DNA of 13,013 nt from Campylobacterales bacterium (GTDB taxonomy: Bacteria > Campylobacterota > Campylobacteria > Campylobacterales > Sulfurovaceae), in the NCBI GenBank assembly GCA_016937075.1, contig JAFGWQ010000026.1, forward strand, positions 1-13,013, written 5' to 3'. The notes under the pieces were generated by a model, which saw only the letters and a program-made list of their open reading frames with translations, was not told the origin of the DNA and ran no database searches. A program made the position numbers and the translations under genes. Of this stretch, positions 1 through 6,021 are shown in pieces (the stretch's first letter is position 1; every line of letters begins with the position of its first letter).

Positions 1-1
1 A

Positions 2-1621
2 AATGCCGTTAAAGAATTGGTAAAAACTTTTCCAGATCTTGATAGGGAAATGATATTAAAAGTATATAAAAAAGAGAATTCGCATTACAATCATAATTTT
101 GTAAAAGTAGTAAATTTTATCCAATATGACAAGATGATAAGTGCATATCCTAGACTCAGTCTAAATGATAATCTTTTGGTAGAAACAGAAAATAAAAGAT
201 TTTATCCATACAGCAATTATGCTTCGCATGTAATAGGTTATATCGGTAAAACAAATGATAAAGAAAATAAAAAAGATAGGATAGCACAAATAATCGGCAA
301 AACAGGCAAGAGCGGCATTGAGAGTTATTATAATGCCTTTTTGCAAGGCGAACCAGGCTCTATAGTCAGTAAAGTGACTGCTACCAATGAAGAGATCGAG
401 ATATTAAGACGAATACCTCCTAAAGAAAACCAAAATATCGTACTAAATCTTGATGTTGAATTGCAAAAAATGATATATGAACGTTTTGGCAAGGATGCCG
501 GAGCAGTAGTGGTTATGAAACCGACAGGTGAAATTTTGGCAGCTGTAAGTACTCCTAGTTATGATCCAAATTTATTTGTAAGCGGCATCAGCCAAAAGGA
601 TTGGAGTATGCTGCTAAATAATTTTGACCATCCGTTTACCAATAAATTCCTATATGGCACATATCCTCCCGGGTCTACTGTCAAAATGGGTATGGCATTG
701 GCTATGAATGAAGCAGTGCCCGGAATTTTAGATATATTAGAACATTGTCCAGGTTCAATTAGAGTCGGCAAAAGAGGTCAGGTATTTAGAGATTGGAAAA
801 GCAGTGGACATGGCATAGTTGATCTGAGAAAAGCTATCAAAGAGAGCGTGGACGTCTATTTTTATAAAAAAAGTTTAGTTACAGGGGTGGACAAAATCGC
901 TCCGGCATTGAAAAAAACAGGTCTTGGCTGTCCAACAGGAATTGATATGCATGGTGAGTCTATAGGGATCATTCCTGATACCCAGTGGAAGAAAAAAAGA
1001 TATAATCAGCCATGGTATCCGGGGGAAACTGTCAATACTTCGATCGGTCAAGGATATATGCTTGTAACTCCATTGCAAGTGGCACGATACACATCATTGA
1101 TCGCCACTTCCAGCTTGCCAACCCCTCTTTTTGTCAAAAAACTTGGAGATAAAGACATAAAGCCTGAGCAGCAATATGTAAAATATAATCCAAAATATCT
1201 AAGAGAAATTCGTGCCGGAATGTATGATGTATGTAATACCCCGGGCGGAACTGCAGTGACGGTTTTTGGTAAAAACGTACCTGTGGTTGTAGCAGGGAAA
1301 ACAGGTACATCGCAAGTCGTTGGAATATCAAGAAGTGAAAAAGTACGGATGAAAGAAGAAGAGATGGAATATTATCACCGTTCACATGCTTGGATCACCA
1401 CATATGCTCCTTATGAAAAACCGGAAATAATCGTCACGGTTCTTGTAGAACATGGAGGACATGGAGGTTCTGCCGCAGGACCAATAGCTGCTGATATTTA
1501 TCGTTGGCTTTATGCTCGCGGGTATTTTAGCAAATCAACCGGTGTTACCATGATGGCACCGACTAAGTTGATCAATAAACGAAATTCCGCAATGGAAAAT
1601 ACTAATTTAAGAACAAATTAG
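2..1621 (+). CDS. mrdA: Penicillin-binding protein 2 (peptidoglycan transpeptidase), 5'-truncated by window edge
   Basis: This is the class B transpeptidase that cross-links peptidoglycan during side-wall elongation, working with RodA in the inner membrane. The frame is open to the left edge, and the TTG at 17 is an internal Leu codon, so the start, cytoplasmic tail, membrane anchor and first part of the non-catalytic domain lie outside. About 539 residues are visible. The three transpeptidase motifs are intact: SxxK as GSTVKM (nucleophile Ser codon at 674-676), SxD as SVD at 845-853 (PBP2 uses Asp where FtsI has Asn), and KTGTS from 1298. The dimerisation-domain stretch SNYASHVIGYIG and the GKSGIE box are also typical of PBP2. 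The stop at 1619-1621 lies 2 bases from the converging ybeY, leaving no room for a separate terminator. The family call is very secure; PBP2 rather than FtsI rests on SxD and the KSGIE box. Confidence 0.95.
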   Translation, partial: NAVKELVKTFPDLDREMILKVYKKENSHYNHNFVKVVNFIQYDKMISAYPRLSLNDNLLVETENKRFYPYSNYASHVIGYIGKTNDKENKKDRIAQIIGKTGKSGIESYYNAFLQGEPGSIVSKVTATNEEIEILRRIPPKENQNIVLNLDVELQKMIYERFGKDAGAVVVMKPTGEILAAVSTPSYDPNLFVSGISQKDWSMLLNNFDHPFTNKFLYGTYPPGSTVKMGMALAMNEAVPGILDILEHCPGSIRVGKRGQVFRDWKSSGHGIVDLRKAIKESVDVYFYKKSLVTGVDKIAPALKKTGLGCPTGIDMHGESIGIIPDTQWKKKRYNQPWYPGETVNTSIGQGYMLVTPLQVARYTSLIATSSLPTPLFVKKLGDKDIKPEQQYVKYNPKYLREIRAGMYDVCNTPGGTAVTVFGKNVPVVVAGKTGTSQVVGISRSEKVRMKEEEMEYYHRSHAWITTYAPYEKPEIIVTVLVEHGGHGGSAAGPIAADIYRWLYARGYFSKSTGVTMMAPTKLINKRNSAMENTNLRTN

Positions 1622-1623
1622 AT

Positions 1624-2046
1624 TTAACTGTCATTTCTGACGATCAAGCTTTTTGGTAGTTTGAAGTACTCTATCCAATAGCTTTCTTGTTCTCTCATCT
1701 CACCGCTATCAACCTCGTGATCATAGCCTTGCAAGTGAAGCAAGCCGTGTATTAGCAGCAAGGATACTTCTTCGTCCAATGTATGACCCAGCTCATCTGC
1801 TATTTTTTTTGCATATTCCAAAGATATGACCACTGAGCCTGCGGGCTCATGCAAAGTCACTGCTTCTAGCGGAAAGCTGAGTACATCTGTCGGTGTATCT
1901 TTTTGTCTATATTCTTTGTTGAGCGCTTGTATAGTTTTATTGTCTGTTAAAATAAGCTCGATATCTTTATCGGATAATTTATCCGCGATCATCTCTAGCT
2001 TTGAAGTGTCGAGTTGGGTGTCGGTTTCATTTTCTATCTCTATCAT
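1624..2046 (-). CDS. ybeY: Endoribonuclease YbeY (rRNA maturation factor)
   Basis: YbeY is a zinc-dependent single-strand endoribonuclease needed for 16S rRNA 3'-end maturation and ribosome quality control. The 140-residue product has the UPF0054 signature HGLLHLQGYDH at residues 100-110, whose three histidines (100, 104, 110) bind zinc, preceded by the family motif TPTDVLSFP at 51-59. The frame extends 54 codons further upstream, but that part overlaps queC and resembles nothing; the start MIEIENE at 2046 gives the usual YbeY length. No Shine-Dalgarno sits at a normal distance from this ATG (the nearest AGG is 13 bases away), and a TAAAAT -10 box ends 7 bases before it, so the mRNA may be nearly leaderless. 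The gene converges on mrdA and diverges from queC. Confidence 0.93.
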   Translation of the reverse strand: MIEIENETDTQLDTSKLEMIADKLSDKDIELILTDNKTIQALNKEYRQKDTPTDVLSFPLEAVTLHEPAGSVVISLEYAKKIADELGHTLDEEVSLLLIHGLLHLQGYDHEVDSGEMREQESYWIEYFKLPKSLIVRNDS

Positions 2047-2053
2047 AAATATG

Positions 2054-2059
2054 ATTTTA
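2054..2059 (-). promoter_or_regulatory. Putative -10 box of ybeY
   Basis: The minus strand reads GGTAAAATC here. The TAAAAT hexamer ends 7 bases before the ybeY ATG, which would place the transcription start at or next to the start codon. It is the mirror image of the queC -10 box across the arms TTTTACC (2055-2061) and GGTAAAA (2071-2077). No -35 is recognisable, which is normal for Campylobacterota sigma-70 promoters. This is pattern recognition only. Confidence 0.4.
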
Positions 2060-2072
2060 CCTAAAATATTGG

Positions 2073-2078
2073 TAAAAT
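2073..2078 (+). promoter_or_regulatory. Putative -10 box of queC
   Basis: TAAAAT lies about 26 bases before the proposed TTG start and upstream of its strong Shine-Dalgarno, so a transcript starting near 2085 would carry a leader of about 20 bases. It forms the right arm of the inverted repeat TTTTACC-N9-GGTAAAA shared with the ybeY promoter. The placement is sensible but there is no experimental support. Confidence 0.4.
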
Positions 2079-2092
2079 ACCATAAAAGTATC

Positions 2093-2099
2093 AAGGGGG
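2093..2099 (+). promoter_or_regulatory. Shine-Dalgarno that decides the queC start
   Basis: AAGGGGG ends 5 bases before the TTG at 2105. It is the best ribosome-binding site in this gap, and it favours the TTG over the in-frame ATG at 2051. That ATG has no such site and would lie upstream of the predicted transcription start. Confidence 0.65.
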
Positions 2100-2104
2100 C
2101 ATCA

Positions 2105-2779
2105 TTGAGCCGATTAGCTGTTTGTGTAATTTCCGGAGGCATGGATAGTGCATTAAGTGCTAAAATAGCACAAAATGACGAATACGAAGTCATTGGCGTA
2201 CATTTCAATTATTTACAGCGAACAGAACAAAGAGAACTCCAAGCCTTCAGAGATATCACAAAAGCACTTGGCATAAAAAGCACATATGAGATAGATCTGC
2301 CGTTTTTTGCCGATATTGGTGCGTCAGCCTTGACTGACTCCAATATAGAAGTGCCAATTGGCGGCATAGAAGCAGGAGTTCCTGTCACTTACGTACCTTT
2401 TAGAAACGGGATATTTTTATCCATCGCAGCATCAATCGCAGAAAAAGAGGGTGCAGAATCTATCTATATAGGTGTGGTAGAAGAAGATAGCAGCGGTTAT
2501 CCTGATTGTACAGAGGAGTATATCACGCAGATGGAGCGTGCTATTAATCTAGGCACAAAGGAAGAGACAAATATATCTATCCGCATGCCGCTTGTTCATA
2601 TGTCAAAAAAAGATATAGTACTAAAAGCCCTAGAGCTTGGAGTACCGTTGGAGTATACGTGGAGTTGTTACAAAAACAGTGAAAAAGCATGCGGCGTTTG
2701 TGATAGTTGCCGTTTGCGCCTGAAAGGATTTGAATCAGCCGGAATGTCAGATATGATAGAGTACGAAAAATTAGATTGA
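2105..2779 (+). CDS. queC: 7-cyano-7-deazaguanine (preQ0) synthase QueC
   Basis: QueC converts 7-carboxy-7-deazaguanine and ammonia to preQ0 using ATP, a step on the way to queuosine in tRNA. From the TTG the product has 224 residues. The ATP-pyrophosphatase PP-loop SGGMDS is at residues 10-15, directly after the first beta strand. Near the C-terminus Cys188, Cys196, Cys199 and Cys202 form the CX7CX2CX2C zinc site of the family. VPVTYVPFRNG in the middle is also typical. The frame runs back to 1826, but that extension is antisense to ybeY and is noise. The start rests on AAGGGGG at 2093-2099 and on the PP-loop being close to the N-terminus as in other QueC proteins. Rest of the pathway (queD, queE, queF) is not in the window. 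Confidence 0.94.
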   Translation: MSRLAVCVISGGMDSALSAKIAQNDEYEVIGVHFNYLQRTEQRELQAFRDITKALGIKSTYEIDLPFFADIGASALTDSNIEVPIGGIEAGVPVTYVPFRNGIFLSIAASIAEKEGAESIYIGVVEEDSSGYPDCTEEYITQMERAINLGTKEETNISIRMPLVHMSKKDIVLKALELGVPLEYTWSCYKNSEKACGVCDSCRLRLKGFESAGMSDMIEYEKLD

Positions 2780-2798
2780 TTTTTTAGATGTATGTCGC

Positions 2799-2815
2799 TC
2801 TGAATTTATTTCAGA
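2799..2815. terminator. Weak hairpin after queC
   Basis: TCTGAA (2799-2804) and TTCAGA (2810-2815) form a perfect 6-base stem around a 5-base loop, 20 bases after the queC stop. The stem has few G/C pairs and is followed by TTCTATTTAAAA, not a clean U-run, so it is at best a weak intrinsic terminator. Confidence 0.25.
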
Positions 2816-2846
2816 TTCTATTTAAAAAGATCCTGAAACAAGTGTA

Positions 2847-2948
2847 GTCATTCTGAGGCATGAAATGCCGTGAGAATCTTACAAAAAGATCTTCACGAAG
2901 TCTAAAGACTTCTCAAGATGACAAAAGTTAAGCTTCGCTCACTATGAC
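2847..2948. repeat. Cluster of palindromic repeat units with covarying stems (two complete, one partial)
   Basis: Unit 1 lies at 2847-2880 (+), unit 2 at 2886-2922 (-) and a partial unit 3 at 2930-2948 (-). Read in their own orientation, units 1 and 2 share the fixed frame gtc-stemA-ga-stemB-loop-stemB'-gtg-stemA'-ctt. The stems differ but remain complementary: stem A is ATTCT/AGAAT in unit 1 and ATCTT/AAGAT in unit 2; stem B is GGCAT/ATGCC (2857-2869) and GAAGTC/GACTTC (2897-2912). Unit 3 keeps only the first half (GTCATAGTGAGCGAAGCTT). Units 1 and 2 face each other, so the block as a whole can also fold into one long imperfect hairpin. It fills the gap between convergent queC and the exonuclease gene and could stop transcription from both sides. 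From memory it resembles a family of short dispersed palindromes (GTCATxxTGAG... type) found in several bacterial groups, which I cannot verify here. Confidence 0.75.
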
Positions 2949-2976
2949 AAATTGTATCATCGTATAATTAAAAGTC

Positions 2977-3714
2977 TCAATGAAGATAATAATCAAGCGT
3001 ATAGCGCATATCTTCATCAAGTTCTAGATTTTTTCTCATCCATTCGATGTATTTGAGATCCTCTCTAGCTATATCTTCTATAGATCTGTCTTTATATTTT
3101 CCAAATTTGAATATGCTTAGCAGCACAGGTGTCGTAGTCAGTTTCGCTAGAGTTGACATGATATCCACTGCTCCAAACTGTTCTTTTGTACGTTCAACCA
3201 GGCTCGATAAAAGAAGTTTCATCACTAAGACGTCGCCTATGGCGTCATGGGCTTTGATGCTTACTCCAAGTTTGGCCGCTTCGTCTATTTCATTTTTATA
3301 TAATCCTAGAGAATATCTAAGGTATTGCAGAGCATGAGAATTTTGGTCGCTTAGTAGATGCTTGGCACATCTGAGAGTATCAATAAGCGTGTAAGAGTTT
3401 TCAAACCCCTCTTTTTTTAGCATATCAAGGTCAAAATTAATATTATGGGCTATTAGAAAGTTGCTTGACTCATTATATTTTTCAAGTTCGCTCAAAAAAT
3501 TGCTTTGTATAAATGGAGGTTTGCCCTCTAGCTGTTCAGGGGTGATATGATGTACTGCCATAGCTTCTATGCTAATGGGTATATTTGTGCTGCACAATTC
3601 ATCAAATACTTCAATGTTGTTTTTGTCGTGTATTATCATACCGCCTATTTGTATAATGCGGTCATCTATGCTGTTGCCTGTGGTTTCTGTATCAAATAAT
3701 ATATATTTTGCCAT
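2977..3714 (-). CDS. DEDDh-family 3'-5' exonuclease (DnaQ-like) with extra C-terminal domain
   Basis: The 245-residue protein is a metal-dependent 3'-5' exonuclease of the DnaQ/epsilon superfamily. Exo I is FDTETTG with Asp8 and Glu10; Exo II is AHNINFDLDM with Asp95; Exo III is HDAIGD with His156 and Asp161, the DEDDh arrangement. Residues about 200-228 (FGKYKDRSIEDIA..., then YIEWM) match the pattern of the small DUF3820-type domain (FGKhKGksiedIa...YlxWl) seen attached to some exonucleases. There is no polymerase-binding tail I can recognise, so it may be a stand-alone repair or RNA/DNA trimming nuclease and not the replicative epsilon subunit. ATG at 3714 follows GAGGTG (3719-3724), and a TATAAT box gives a leader of only about a dozen bases. 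It is divergent from the IscU-like operon and convergent with queC. Confidence 0.88.
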   Translation of the reverse strand: MAKYILFDTETTGNSIDDRIIQIGGMIIHDKNNIEVFDELCSTNIPISIEAMAVHHITPEQLEGKPPFIQSNFLSELEKYNESSNFLIAHNINFDLDMLKKEGFENSYTLIDTLRCAKHLLSDQNSHALQYLRYSLGLYKNEIDEAAKLGVSIKAHDAIGDVLVMKLLLSSLVERTKEQFGAVDIMSTLAKLTTTPVLLSIFKFGKYKDRSIEDIAREDLKYIEWMRKNLELDEDMRYTLDYYLH

Positions 3715-3733
3715 TGTTCACCTCGAAAACAGC

Positions 3734-3739
3734 ATTATA
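3734..3739 (-). promoter_or_regulatory. Putative -10 box of the exonuclease gene
   Basis: The minus strand reads GGCTATAATGC, a close match to the Campylobacterota gnTAtaAT -10 pattern. It would start transcription near 3727, just upstream of the GAGGTG ribosome-binding site at 3719-3724 and the ATG at 3714. Confidence 0.6.
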
Positions 3740-3890
3740 GCCAAAGGAGACCCATAAAAACCATATGAAAATTTTGGAATGTAAAGTTTTTGTTTGGATT
3801 GGAAGAAATTTATGTCACTTTAAGAGTATAAAAATTTCCTAAAGCAATAATTGTATAAGATTTTTTATATAAGTCCTAAAGAAAATAAGA
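3740..3890. other. AT-rich divergent intergenic stretch, no gene seen
   Basis: This stretch between the two divergent -10 boxes is rich in A and T runs. It holds a 25-codon open frame at 3765-3842 that lacks a properly spaced ribosome-binding site and is not credible as a gene. I see no clear operator, hairpin or RNA gene; it probably supplies upstream AT-rich promoter DNA to both sides. Confidence 0.4.
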
Positions 3891-3896
3891 TATAAT
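3891..3896 (+). promoter_or_regulatory. Putative -10 box of the IscU-like/psd operon
   Basis: A perfect TATAAT sits in the context AAGATATAATCG. Transcription would start near 3903, giving a leader of about 22 bases with the GGGGGA ribosome-binding site at 3913-3918 before the ATG at 3926. It is the only clear promoter seen ahead of the four overlapping genes that run to 6644. Confidence 0.65.
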
Positions 3897-3925
3897 CGTA
3901 AACTAAAGTATTGGGGGATATGGAT

Positions 3926-4372
3926 ATGGACGCGGTTTTGTTGGAGCATATGATGAATCCAAAAAATTATGGGGTATTGGAGCATAGTAACGCCGAAGGT
4001 ATAGGTAAAAATCCTCATAATGGCGAAAAGGTCATTGTCTTTTTGAGTGTATCAAATAGAGATAATGTTTATGTTATAGAAGATATTCGTTTTCAAGCTA
4101 TCGGATGTATGACTACAGTGCTAGCCGGTTCGATAATTACCAATGAAGCAAGGGGGCTTGATTTTGACAGGGCAGAAGCTTTGGTAAGTACAACTTTGGG
4201 CATGCTTGATAGCATTCCGCTTGAAGAGGCTGCATGTTCAGAGATGGTAGCTCTTGCTCTTCAGGCTGCTATCGATACATACAAAGAGAGACAAAAAGAT
4301 AGTGATTTTCCGATGATTACTTATAAAATTTCTCAAAATTGTATACCACAAGGAGAGAATACAGATGAATAG
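3926..4372 (+). CDS. IscU/NifU-N-like protein lacking key scaffold residues
   Basis: The 148-residue protein has the fold pattern of the IscU/NifU N-terminal domain, the scaffold on which Fe-S clusters are built. It opens with the family-like MMNPKNYGVLEH and carries RFQAIGC (Cys61, like E. coli IscU Cys63) and ACSEMVALALQAAI (Cys104, like IscU Cys106). Other key residues are changed: the first scaffold cysteine (IscU Cys37, ACGD) is replaced in HNGE by Asn32, Asp39 becomes Glu34, and His105 becomes Ala103. An extra cysteine, Cys139, lies in the C-terminal tail. It may therefore bind metal or a cluster differently, or not act as a scaffold. ATG 3926 is preferred because GGGGGA (3913-3918) lies 7 bases upstream; ATG 3920 and TTG 3911 are in frame but too close to or inside that site. 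Its end overlaps the next gene by 8 bases, and it is first in the psd operon. Confidence 0.75.
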   Translation: MDAVLLEHMMNPKNYGVLEHSNAEGIGKNPHNGEKVIVFLSVSNRDNVYVIEDIRFQAIGCMTTVLAGSIITNEARGLDFDRAEALVSTTLGMLDSIPLEEAACSEMVALALQAAIDTYKERQKDSDFPMITYKISQNCIPQGENTDE

Positions 4373-5204
4373 ACTATTGGTTCAAGTTCACGAGGTTTGG
4401 CTCGAGACGCTAATGAGCGCGTTTATGAGTAATGATGTTGCTACTAAGCAGACTTTGTTTGATTTTTCAGATATTATGTTTCGTCATTTTACATGGATAG
4501 AAAATTATTGTATCAAAAACGGTGTTGCATATGATTATGAACGTAATATGATACCGCTCAAGGTAGATAATCTTGATGCAATTTTGCATGATATTATTGC
4601 CAGGCTAAATCGTGTTGAGCTGCAATTGGTTGTTTGCGATGATGAGGCATTATCGTTTCGTATCTCAAAAGATATAGAATATTTTATATATACGCTCAAG
4701 AGTCTCCCTGCAGAACCGGTCAGCGCTTTTAGTATGCAGCGTACCATAAACGGTATCGAGCTTACTCAAGAAGCCACAGACGCATTGACACTGTTTTTGT
4801 TTGAAGAGAGTTATAAAGAGTATGAGCTTATCATGATATATAATTACCTTAAAGCCCATAGTAGGGATATTGAACTTGTGCGAATTTTTCAGATACTCAT
4901 AGATGAAAGTTTTTTCCATCTCAAACGTTTTGGACAAATGATGGCAGACATGGGCATACTCGGTGTGCCTCGTACTATCGCTAAAGAGCTATATATAGTA
5001 GAAGATATAGTAGAATTTTTGGAAAATGGTATAAATGAAGAGCTTTTGGCCAAAGAAGAGTGCAAACGATTATCTGATGCAGTGTCGGATGAGAGCAAAG
5101 AGCTTGCTAAATTTTTTGATTTTATCAATTATCAAGAAAACTACCATATTGCTCTCATGAAAGAAGCATTAGAATTTTACAACAAGGCTATGGATGTTCA
5201 ATAA
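4365..5204 (+). CDS. Unrecognised helical protein with internal duplication, possibly ferritin-like
   Basis: I do not recognise this 279-residue protein. It has no signal peptide or membrane segment and looks mainly alpha-helical. Two halves share an ungapped pattern: Glu10 with His41 and Glu154 with His185 are both 31 residues apart, and D36xxFxH41 and D180xxFxH185 are each followed after 11 residues by Gly-Val or Gly-Ile. The second half also has acidic/His helices at EESYKEYE (147-154), DESFFH (180-185), an acidic helix near 208-220, and an ExxH (Glu258-His261). This recalls ferritin-like or other di-iron four-helix bundles, but the ligand spacing does not fit the classical ExxH pair exactly, so metal binding is a guess. 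AAGGAGAG at 4350-4357 is a strong ribosome-binding site. It overlaps the IscU-like gene by 8 bases and psd by 11, so all are probably made together. Confidence 0.8.
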   Translation: MNRLLVQVHEVWLETLMSAFMSNDVATKQTLFDFSDIMFRHFTWIENYCIKNGVAYDYERNMIPLKVDNLDAILHDIIARLNRVELQLVVCDDEALSFRISKDIEYFIYTLKSLPAEPVSAFSMQRTINGIELTQEATDALTLFLFEESYKEYELIMIYNYLKAHSRDIELVRIFQILIDESFFHLKRFGQMMADMGILGVPRTIAKELYIVEDIVEFLENGINEELLAKEECKRLSDAVSDESKELAKFFDFINYQENYHIALMKEALEFYNKAMDVQ

Positions 5205-6021
5205 ACCGTTAACTTCAATAATTTCACAACTTTTCGGCAAATTTGCAAGAACCGAATTTTCACCTGCGATGCAGTCATTTATCAATAAATCATATGTTTA
5301 TATGATGGGGCTCGATATGGATCGCTTTGATGAGCCTAGCTCTTATACTACTCTAAATAAACTTTTTACAAGAGCCATCAAGGTTCCCATGAAGATTTCA
5401 ACCGACAACACAGAGATTATATCTCCGGCTGACTCCTTGATTACTGATTTTGGCAAGATCACAGACGAAAAAGCGTATCAGATCAAAGGCATGAGCTACT
5501 CCATAGAAAGGCTACTAGGGGAGCATTATAAGGATGATGTGGCTATATTGAAAGATGGATGTTATGCCAATTTTTACCTATCTCCAAAAGATTATCACCG
5601 TTATCATATACCGCTTGATATGAGAATCAAAAGTGCTACGCATATACCGGGGGCTTTATATCCGGTAAATATGCCTCTTCTTAAGATGAAGCCAAATCTA
5701 TTTATAGAAAATGAAAGAATCATACTTGAGTGCGAAATATGTGACGGCAAAAAAATGTTTATGATATTGGTAGGAGCATTAAATGTTGGCAGTATGACTT
5801 TGAGCTTTGATGAGAGAGTCCAGACAAACATTGATTCGCGAGAGATAAATCATTATGTTTATGACGATATCAGCATGAAAAAAGGCGATTTGCTTGGCTG
5901 GTTTGAGATGGGTTCAACTATAGTAATATTGAGTCAAACAGATACCGTCTATTTTGCCGGCAATATTCAGACAGGACAAAAAGTAGCCTTTGGCGATATA
6001 ATAGGCAAGGTTTCGTGCTAA
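5194..6021 (+). CDS. psd: Phosphatidylserine decarboxylase proenzyme
   Basis: Psd decarboxylates phosphatidylserine to phosphatidylethanolamine at the inner membrane, the last step of the main bacterial phospholipid route. The 275-residue proenzyme cuts itself before a serine to create the pyruvoyl cofactor. That site is EMGST at 238-242 (Gly240-Ser241), a variant of the usual LGST/GGST. The other self-cleavage residues are present: Asp80 in SPADS, and DYHRYHIP at 133-140, where His138 matches the E. coli catalytic His147. FYLSPKDYHR is highly typical of the family. The ATG lies inside the end of the upstream gene (11-base overlap), and the stop overlaps the next GTG start by 7 bases, pointing to translational coupling. 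The partner gene pssA is not in the window. Confidence 0.94.
   Translation: MFNKPLTSIISQLFGKFARTEFSPAMQSFINKSYVYMMGLDMDRFDEPSSYTTLNKLFTRAIKVPMKISTDNTEIISPADSLITDFGKITDEKAYQIKGMSYSIERLLGEHYKDDVAILKDGCYANFYLSPKDYHRYHIPLDMRIKSATHIPGALYPVNMPLLKMKPNLFIENERIILECEICDGKKMFMILVGALNVGSMTLSFDERVQTNIDSREINHYVYDDISMKKGDLLGWFEMGSTIVILSQTDTVYFAGNIQTGQKVAFGDIIGKVSC

Noticed and set aside
1826..2104. N-terminal extension of queC by 93 codons, including the ATG at 2051
   Set aside because: It is antisense to ybeY, has no family resemblance, lies partly upstream of the predicted transcription start, and the strong AAGGGGG site points to TTG 2105.
2047..2104. preQ1 riboswitch ahead of queC
   Set aside because: The gap is only 58 bases and lacks the C-rich loop and A-rich tail of known preQ1 riboswitches; the visible inverted repeat is explained by the two -10 boxes.
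2047..2208. 54-codon N-terminal extension of ybeY
   Set aside because: It overlaps the queC coding sequence on the other strand and would make YbeY abnormally long; the ATG at 2046 gives the family's normal length.
2963..2968. TATAAT on the plus strand just before the exonuclease stop
   Set aside because: It would drive only antisense RNA into the exonuclease gene; such hexamers are frequent in DNA this AT-rich and there is no supporting context.
3765..3842. 25-codon open frame between the exonuclease and IscU-like genes
   Set aside because: The nearest Shine-Dalgarno-like AAGGAGA is about 14 bases from the ATG, the peptide has no recognisable features, and the region is AT-rich promoter DNA.
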